Below the pieces are notes generated by a model. The model ran no database searches and was not told the DNA's origin. It saw only the letters and a list, made by a program, of their open reading frames with translations. From positions 22,213,701 to 22,277,700 of the forward strand of contig NC_087252.1 in the NCBI RefSeq assembly GCF_037042905.1: a stretch of 64,000 bases of DNA, in the 5' to 3' direction. Shown here piece after piece: positions 57,420-64,000 of the stretch. Source of the stretch: Lytechinus pictus (taxonomy: Eukaryota > Echinodermata > Echinoidea > Temnopleuroida > Toxopneustidae). The translations under genes were made by a program, and so were the position numbers. Positions within the stretch are counted from its first letter, which is position 1. Each line of letters starts with the position of its first letter.

Positions 57420-57434
57420 CCCCCTTCTTCTCAT
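57420..57434 (-). other. Polypurine tract of the minus-strand Gypsy element
   Basis: Read on the minus strand it is atgagaagaaggggg, followed directly by tgttacgatatc. The position about 440 bases past the pol stop fits the plus-strand priming site before the 3' LTR. Confidence 0.6.
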
Positions 57435-57876
57435 AAGATTGAGAGTTTCAAATTTCAATGATATTGTTTTTAAACAATACTTGTGGTAGTCTGCAAATTT
57501 TGGTAATTTGGCTTAGTTATGATATATCAGATAGTAACGTAGAAATTGTTAGGTTTGTGAGAATAATATCAATTTGTGATAAACTGTATGATCTTCAATT
57601 TTACATAACTTCAATCTTGTGCAAAACTGAAAATAATTTGGATAACCGGATTGATCCTGAAATCAATATTTCCAAACAATAGATTTTGGCTATAGTGTCA
57701 TTTCATAATTCAAATTCAAATTCATTCAAATTTCATAAACACTATCTTGACATACCAAAAATAATGTAAAATGATTATACATGCATATAACATGGACCTA
57801 TTACTAATGTCTTCAGTGTTGTTCTTCTTTCTTCTCTTTCTCTTCTTTGTTTGAGAGTTTAGAGTGTTCACAATGT

Positions 57877-58980
57877 TCAATCTTCAAACATGAATCTCTC
57901 TGGTTTGCGAATAGTGCGTCCAGACCTCGTAGTTTGTGAGTATGTCTGTTGAGATTGATTAACGTTAGAGTTGGACATTGGTGTTTGTTGGACGTTGTCT
58001 TCCTCTGGTTGAGTTTCTGTTGTGTGGTCTTCGTCGAATCTCACACGCTTCGGAGTTGGGTTGGTGGATATAACTTCCCTCAAGTGAGATCTATTTCTCC
58101 TCAAGATTCCTCCGTTCGGCATTAAAACTTCGTAGGATCGAGGTTCTTCACAGACCTTGGATACCTTTGCTGGTATCCAAGTGTTGTCTCTTGGATGCAG
58201 AACCCTCACTGGCTGTTCTACATGCAGTGGGGGCAAATCAGAACTTGCATGTCGATCATGCACTTCCTTCATTTTGTCTTGCCTATTCAAGAGAAACTCG
58301 GTGGCAGCAGAATCTCTCGAAAGATAGTGACTTGGCAATGTGGTTCTGATGGGTCTTCCAAACAACATCTCTGCTGGTGATCTCAAGTTATTGTCAACTG
58401 GTATTGCTCTCATGTGCATCATGGCTAGCTGACTGTCTTGGCTAGTTTGAAAACACTTCGTCAACAGATTCTTGATTGTACGAACCATTCTCTCCGCTAA
58501 TCAGTTGGATCTTGGATAGTGCGGTGAAGAAGTGATGTGCTTTATATTCCACTTCTTGCACATGTCTTGAAATGGTTTCCCGATAAATGGTGGACCGTTG
58601 TCGGACAAAATCTCTTCTGGTGGACCGAACAGACTGAAGATTACCGTTATCTGTCTTGCTATAGCTGCACTGGATCGGTTAGCTTAGCAATGATCGGATA
58701 CTTGGAGTAGTAGTCAGTAACGAGTAGATACTCTTGTCTATTGAGCATGAACAAGTCGGTTCCCAGTCTGGTCCATGGTGCTGGTGGTACATCATGGGGA
58801 TGCAGTGGCTCTTTCTGCTGTCTTGCTTGGTGTTTCTGGCATGTTTCACACTGCTTTATCAACTGATCAATGTCCTTGTTGATGTTTGGCCAGAACACTG
58901 TCTCACGAGCAAGTCACCTCGTGCTTTCGATTCCCATGTGTCCTAGGTGAAGCTGTCTAAGAATGTCATTCCTTAGTGTC
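57877..58980 (-). pseudogene. Gypsy integrase fragment
   Basis: Read on the minus strand, the H2C2 zinc region ends with FWPNINKDIDQLIKQCETCQKHQ. The catalytic core has LGTDLFML, LVTDYYSKYP (Asp) and SDNGPPFIGKPFQ (Asp). LAERMVRTIKNLL carries the Glu, just after a stop codon at about 58499. The C-terminal part (57877-58488, open) has SPAEMLFGRPIRTTLPS, PVRVLHPRDNTWIPAKV and GRTIRKPERF, as in mag-type Gypsy elements. It would have inserted the cDNA into the genome. A stop and a frameshift around 58660 make it inactive. Confidence 0.82.
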
Positions 58981-59056
58981 TTCGGTATGATGACTTGACT
59001 TCCCTTGAAGAGTACTCCGTGTGATACTCCGATGGTCTCAGGCCATCCCTGAGTGA

Positions 59057-59840
59057 CTATTTGCCATAGTGATCTGAGAACAGGATCATTAGCCGTTTCT
59101 CACTGAAGCTCTGTTCTCTTGTGTATATCAAGTCAATCTGGTGCGAATCTTCGGCTTCAGAGCAGATGGATTCCATTCTGACATCTAGCGGAACATCGCG
59201 TGCTTCCTTGGGATAAGGAAGCCGGCTCAAGGTATCGGAAAGAATCATGTCTTTTCCTGGTCGATACTTGACTTGACATCGGTATCCTTGGACTTTAATA
59301 AGCAATCTCTGTAGACGTGGTGGTGCACTTCTAAGAGGTTTCTTCCATGTCATCTTCAATGGTCTGTGATCTGTTACGACGGTGAATTCCTTCCCGAACA
59401 GATATGTATGGAAGCGGTTGATACCAAAAACTAGGGCTAAGGTTTCCCTCTCTATGTTGGAATAGTTGGACTGTGCAGTGGAAAGACTTTTGGATGCAAA
59501 TGCAACTGGTTTGCCTTGCTGGAGCAGGCATACTCCTAGCCCTTCAATCGATGCATCTACCTCAAGAGTTTCTTTGGGTCATAGTATTGTAGACATGCAC
59601 CTGATGATACTGCACGTTTCAGGCTGTTCAAGGAATGTTCATGATCATCATCCCAGATGAATGGTACTTCCTTGTGTAGAAGTTCTCGAAGACTTCTCTG
59701 AGAAGTTAGGCATGTATGCTGCTAGGTATTTGAATAATCCTAGGCATCTCTGAACATCTTCCTTGTCCTTGGGTGATGGCATTGATGTGATAGCTTCTAC
59801 CTTGCTCGGATCTGGGTAGATACCTGATCTAGTGTACTAC
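59057..59840 (-). pseudogene. Gypsy RT end and RNase H fragment
   Basis: Read on the minus strand, it starts with the RT thumb (AITSMPSPKDKEDVQRCLG and YLAAYMPNFS). RNase H follows: LEVDASIEGLGVCLLQQGKP, then NIERETLALVFGINRFHTYL and VVTDHRPLKM, ending KDMILSDTLSRLPYP. The fingers and palm of RT, with the YVDD-type site, are missing. Protease sequence lies directly upstream, so an internal deletion of several hundred bases occurred. Frameshifts split it into short open frames. Confidence 0.8.
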
Positions 59841-60010
59841 TGATTCCAACTTTGGACCGTAAATTGCTTTGGCGGTACGTAATGTGATAGTGTTAGCACT
59901 TGCCCCGAGTCCACTTGTAGGTAAAGCTCTCTGTGGGCATATTATGTCAATGTTAGCAAATGCTACAGTACCTTCTGGATTTACAACTGTGTCATCAATT
60001 TTATCGATTT
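59841..60010 (-). pseudogene. Gypsy protease remnant
   Basis: Read on the minus strand, it gives ICPQRALPTSGLGASANTIT followed by LRTAKAIYGPKLES. The region resembles the retroviral-type aspartic protease around its DTGA site, but the aspartate is not preserved here (GLGAS). It ends in a stop and joins RT thumb sequence, marking one side of the deletion. Confidence 0.55.
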
Positions 60011-60230
60011 TAAAATGCTCAAAATCACTTTTTGACCAAAGTAAAGTACGTTTCAGGTCATTTCAAGCATTTCAAAAATTTGGACCACATGGACCACATG
60101 TGGTCCATTAGTGTGTGGTCCATTAGTGTGTATGGTGTCGAATTGTGCTACGTTGAATGGACTATCTGTAGATTGAAAATGATCATGATATGTGCTAGTA
60201 TCATGTGTTATGTCCATTTCGTTTATCAGT

Positions 60231-61034
60231 TTACTCTTGACTTTTCGACTTTGATCGTGATTTGTTTTGTTTTGGTTTCCGATCATTAGATACCATGTCC
60301 GATCTTCGGTCATCTGATCTACGATTCTGTTTACGACTAAGATCTTTTTTTTTCGATTTACGACAGAATTTGGCCCAGTGGCCCTTGGTGTCACAGGCAG
60401 GGCACTCATCGTCATACGCAGGGCACTGACGAGGTTTGTGGAAATGTTCGCAGTTACCACACACTTTTCGTCCCTGGTTACGCTTGAACGAATCAATATT
60501 CTGTTTAGGGTCTGGTGTCTCAAGACATTGTCTGCTCGCAGCGACTGCCTCGTATTTATACGACCTTCTACCAAAATTTGTTCGACCTTGTAACCTTTCG
60601 GTTGATCTAGCAATGACTTTTGGAATTCGAGACTTGGGAGTTGACGCAATCACTAGCTCCATGATTCGCTCATTTAACTCAGCTCCTCGAAATCGCAATT
60701 TGTGGCTTTGTCCCTACACCTGGTTACGAATTCATCGATCGTTTCATCTGGTTTCTGCCTGTACCACATTAGCTCTAAGCAGTGTGTGCGAAAATTGATA
60801 GTCTCCATAGCTCTTGCGGCTTTTCTTTATCTGTCTCTGATAAGCCCCGATGCATTGATTTGACGCAAGCCTTCATTGCCTACAGCAATCTTGATTTTTA
60901 TAGCCACTTTTCTCTGATCATGCAGTTATGTCTTGGTCTGCTAGAATCAGCTCAATTTTTTGTCTGAAAAGCTGGAACTCTTCGGGAAGGTATGTTGCCT
61001 CCCAGTTCATTTCTGGATATTTTCCACTACTCAT
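60231..61034 (-). pseudogene. Gypsy gag fragment with zinc knuckles
   Basis: Read on the minus strand, it begins at an ATG at 61034 (SSGKYPEMNWE). Early stops and shifts break the capsid part. The longest open stretch is 60698-60231, with ELVIASTPKSRIPK, a Cys-rich pair VCGNCEHFHKPRQCPAY and CPACDTKGHWAKFC, and then a basic tail. The two zinc motifs and the basic tail fit mag-like Gag. It would have packaged element RNA. Confidence 0.75.
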
Positions 61035-61170
61035 TGTGTATGTTCGCTGTACGTATTAGGTATTTAAACCAACGAGTGTAGATATTAATGTCTGATTATA
61101 TCCACGTGTGATCGCTCCTTACAGTAACAGGTCGACTGGTGATGATACCTGTAACGCACTCACAGCCTTG

Positions 61171-64000
61171 TAGTAGACTTGTTAATTGCAAAAAAAGGGG
61201 TGAACGCTGCATTTTTTAGTACAAATGTCCCACTTGGCACAAATGTTCCTTGAGTCAAAAGAAAAAGATTCATCCAAAGAGACACGCTGTATCTATGCAA
61301 ATAAGCAAGTAATTTGCGTAAATTTGCATATTATGTCGATATAGTGAAAACAAGTATTTAAGAATATACATTTAACCAGAACTGCCCTAAAATTGGAAAT
61401 AAAGAGTTAGGGTAAGAAATGGGAAGAAATTTGGCATAAAATGATTGAGATATCCTTGTTTATTATTACCTAATTTGCATAAATTATGCAAATTATAATT
61501 CAAAACAGAGTACTTTTTCATGAATCCTCAACTGTTTTATAAATAACAGCAATTAATACACAATGTTAACATTCTACATGAAAGAGAATATATTAGCACA
61601 AACATCGATATGCTTCATGACAGTATTAGTGTCTTAATTTGCTTAGAAAGAGGGCAAACATGTCAAAATGTATGACGTGATATTGCGCTAAAACGAGACC
61701 AAACAACCTCTATGTCACAGTCACACTCACGAATCCGACAAGAAAGCGATCAATGGTATGTCATTCGAAATAACACAATCCCAACACGATAACTTCCATC
61801 GGCTTCTCGTATCGCTTTTGTTGGTGTGTCTGCCACACCGTAATCTATGATATATACGGGCAAAATGCATTTCGGTATCACCATTTCTTTTATTTGTTTC
61901 TAATTTGTTTCTCTTGGAAAGTTTACAGGAGACATTGCTTTGCATGTTACTGCTTTAATGAAGCTTTGGCACATGAATCATGACGAATGTACCCCACCTC
62001 AATCCATATTTTAACTTTATAAAAATCTATATCTTTGGGAGACCCCGAAGTGGCAAAACTGCATTCCCCCGGCATTCCCGCTACTTTACAAAACCAGTTT
62101 GACTTGCATTATCGACTTGGAAAAGACGCATGTATGAGACACCAGTCAACATGTTTCCTAAAGAAAGTTTTGTTGTTTATTTAAGCCTTCGCCCATGGGA
62201 GCCCTCCGAATTTACCCCATCCCTTCTCCTTGTTTTGACACTAAATAATAAAAAAAATATCGTGTTTTAAAGCCATCGGCAACGCAACTTGCGTTTATTG
62301 GTCTAATAAAGCAACTTTTTTGTCTATTTTTTTATCAATATTATTATTATTATAATGATTATTATTACTACTATTATTATTATCATTATTATTATTATTA
62401 TTATTATTATTGTTCTGCAGTTTGTAATGATGCTCTAGCATAGTAAAGGCTATAACCCAACAGAAGCATGCCTAGGATACCCTTTCCTCTTTTGGTTTTA
62501 TGTATTAAAAAATAGTTTATTGTCTTTAGAACTCTTAAAAGATTACTTTTGTTTGTATTGATATCTTGGAATAGATTGAGGAGAAAATACTCTACGATTG
62601 TTATGTAGAGGAGCTGTGGTACATTGAAGAAATGCCACACGTAAGCTCTAAACTACTCAAAGCCCTTTATTGATTCCACTCTATATAGTAGACTTGTTAA
62701 CTGCAAAAAAAGGGGTGAACGCTGCATTTTTTAGTACAAATGTCCCACTTGGCACAAATGTTCCTTGAGTCAAAAGAAAAGGATTCATCCAAAGAGACAC
62801 GCTGTATCTATGCAAATAAGCAAGTAATTTGCATAAATTTGCATATTATGTCGATATAGTAAAAACAAGTATTTCAGAATATATTTTTAACCAGAACTGC
62901 CCTAAAATTGGAAATAAAGACTTAGGGTAAGAAAGGGAAGAAAATTGTCATAAAATAATTGGGATATCCTTGTTTATTATTACCTAATTAACATAAATTA
63001 TGCAAATTATAATTTAAAACAAAGTATTTTTTCATGAATCCTGAACTGTTTTATAAATAACAGCAATTAATACACAATGTCAACATTCTACATGAAAGAG
63101 AATGTATTAGCGAAAACATCGATATGCTTCATGACAGTATATTAGTGTCTTAATTCGCTTAGAAAGAGGGCAAATATGTCAAAATGTATGACGTGATATT
63201 GCGCTAAAACGAGACCAAAACAATCTCTATGTCACAGTCACACTCACGAATCGGACAATAAAGCGATCAATGGTATGTCATTCGAGATAACACAATCTCA
63301 ACACAATAGCTTCCATCGGCTTCTCGTATCGCTTTTGTTGGTGTGTCTGCCACACCGTAATCTATGGTATATACGGGCAAAATGCATTTCGGTATCGGTA
63401 AAACACTATTAATTTTGTTTTATTTGTTTCTAATTTGTTTCTCTTGGAAAATTTACAGGAGACATTGCTTTGCAGGTTATTGCTTTAATGAAGCTCTGGC
63501 ACATGAATCATGACGAATGTACCCCACCTCAATCCATATTTTAACTTTGTTAAAATATATATCTTTTGGAGACCCCGAAGTGGCAAAACTGCATTCCCCG
63601 CGGCATTCCCGCTACTTTACAAAACCAGTTTGACTTGTATTATCGACTTGGAAAAGACAGATGTATGAGACATCAGTTAACATGTTTCCAGAAGATAGTT
63701 TTTTTTTTAATTTAAGCCTACGTCCATGGGAGCCCTCCGAATTTACCCCATCCCCTCTCTGTATTTCGACACTAAATAAAAAAAATATCGTGTTTTAAAG
63801 CCACCGGCAAGGCAAATTGCGTTTTTGGTATAATAAAGCAACTTTTATATCTATATTTCATATTTATCTATATTAATATTATTATTATCATTAATATTAT
63901 TATTATTGGCATCATTATTATTATTGTTGTTGTTTTGCAGTTTGTAATAATGCTCTAGCACAGTAAAGGCTATAACCCAACAGGAGCATGCCTAGGATAC
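61171..64000. repeat. Long direct repeat, spacing about 1.52 kb
   Basis: Copy 1 starts at 61171 (tagtagacttgtta) and its last matched base is 62480 (gcctaggatac). Copy 2 starts at 62686 and reaches the same point at 64000, where the window ends. About 1.31 kb is shared with scattered substitutions. The 205 bases at 62481-62685 are seen once only. The unit contains ATT microsatellites near its end (62336-62412 and 63870-63930) and no supported gene. It could be a satellite array or a tandem duplication continuing past the window. Confidence 0.85.

Larger units (their letters stand above)
57419..61150 (-). mobile_element. Decayed, probably mag-like Gypsy element lacking most of RT
   Basis: On the minus strand the order is gag (61034-60231), a protease remnant (about 60010-59840), RT end plus RNase H (about 59840-59057) and integrase (about 58980-57877). 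A purine tract atgagaagaaggggg (57434-57420) precedes TGTTACGATATC at 57419, the likely start of the 3' LTR. Near 61150 a string ending gagtgcgttaca may be the end of the 5' LTR. I could not match the two LTRs to each other. Frameshifts and stops occur throughout. Confidence 0.75.

Overview
The window looks like transposon-packed intergenic DNA from an animal genome, most likely a marine invertebrate and probably an echinoderm such as a sea urchin. The reasons are spliced eukaryotic transposon genes, CR1/L2, Tx1-L1, Gypsy, hAT, Mutator-like and Harbinger elements, long G and C runs at hAT ends, and the recurring word TAGGCCTA. The organism call is inference. I see no host gene, rRNA, tRNA or CRISPR array.

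Left nest (about 1.8-26.8 kb). A CR1/L2-like non-LTR element is cut by a hAT element (2824-3856, 8-bp target duplication) and by a TA-flanked MITE (5214-6068). Near its 3' end a Tx1-type L1 element (6646-26622, 10-bp target duplication and A-rich tail) has inserted. Its ORF2 is in turn split by a solo LTR of about 3.9 kb (10064-24677, 4-bp duplication), and that solo LTR holds a complete Gypsy-type element (11173-21917, 4-bp duplication). The Gypsy element has two nearly identical 3.6-kb LTRs around only about 3.5 kb of internal DNA. It carries gag, protease, RT and RNase H but no integrase. Its LTR has a CRE/CCAAT/TATA promoter and an apparent splice donor that pairs with an acceptor just before gag.

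Right nest (27.5-40.9 kb). A 20-bp minisatellite is split by a hAT-type element (27665-40834). This contains a second CR1/L2-like element, which is cut by another hAT element (28364-35281) and by a second copy of the 2824 hAT family (36087-39050). Inside the 28364 element lies a palindromic Mutator-like element with a 9-bp target duplication (29126-33804), itself split by a further TIR element (29474-32445). Many of these DNA elements carry an 18-bp mirror-symmetric GC-rich motif.

Middle and right. At 41.9-42.5 kb there is a tandem array of a hairpin-forming unit of about 33 bp. Small MITEs follow at 43.3-44.8 kb. A large, apparently intact Harbinger transposon (45815-55325) encodes a two-exon DDE transposase and, convergently, a three-exon MADF/Myb-like partner. 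A decayed minus-strand Gypsy element, probably of the mag type and lacking most of its RT, occupies 57.4-61.15 kb. From 61.17 kb to the window end there is a repeat with a spacing of about 1.5 kb.

The insertions are bounded by target duplications or recognisable termini, so relative ages can be read from the nesting. The integrase-less giant-LTR Gypsy element with its LTR-borne intron is the most unusual item.
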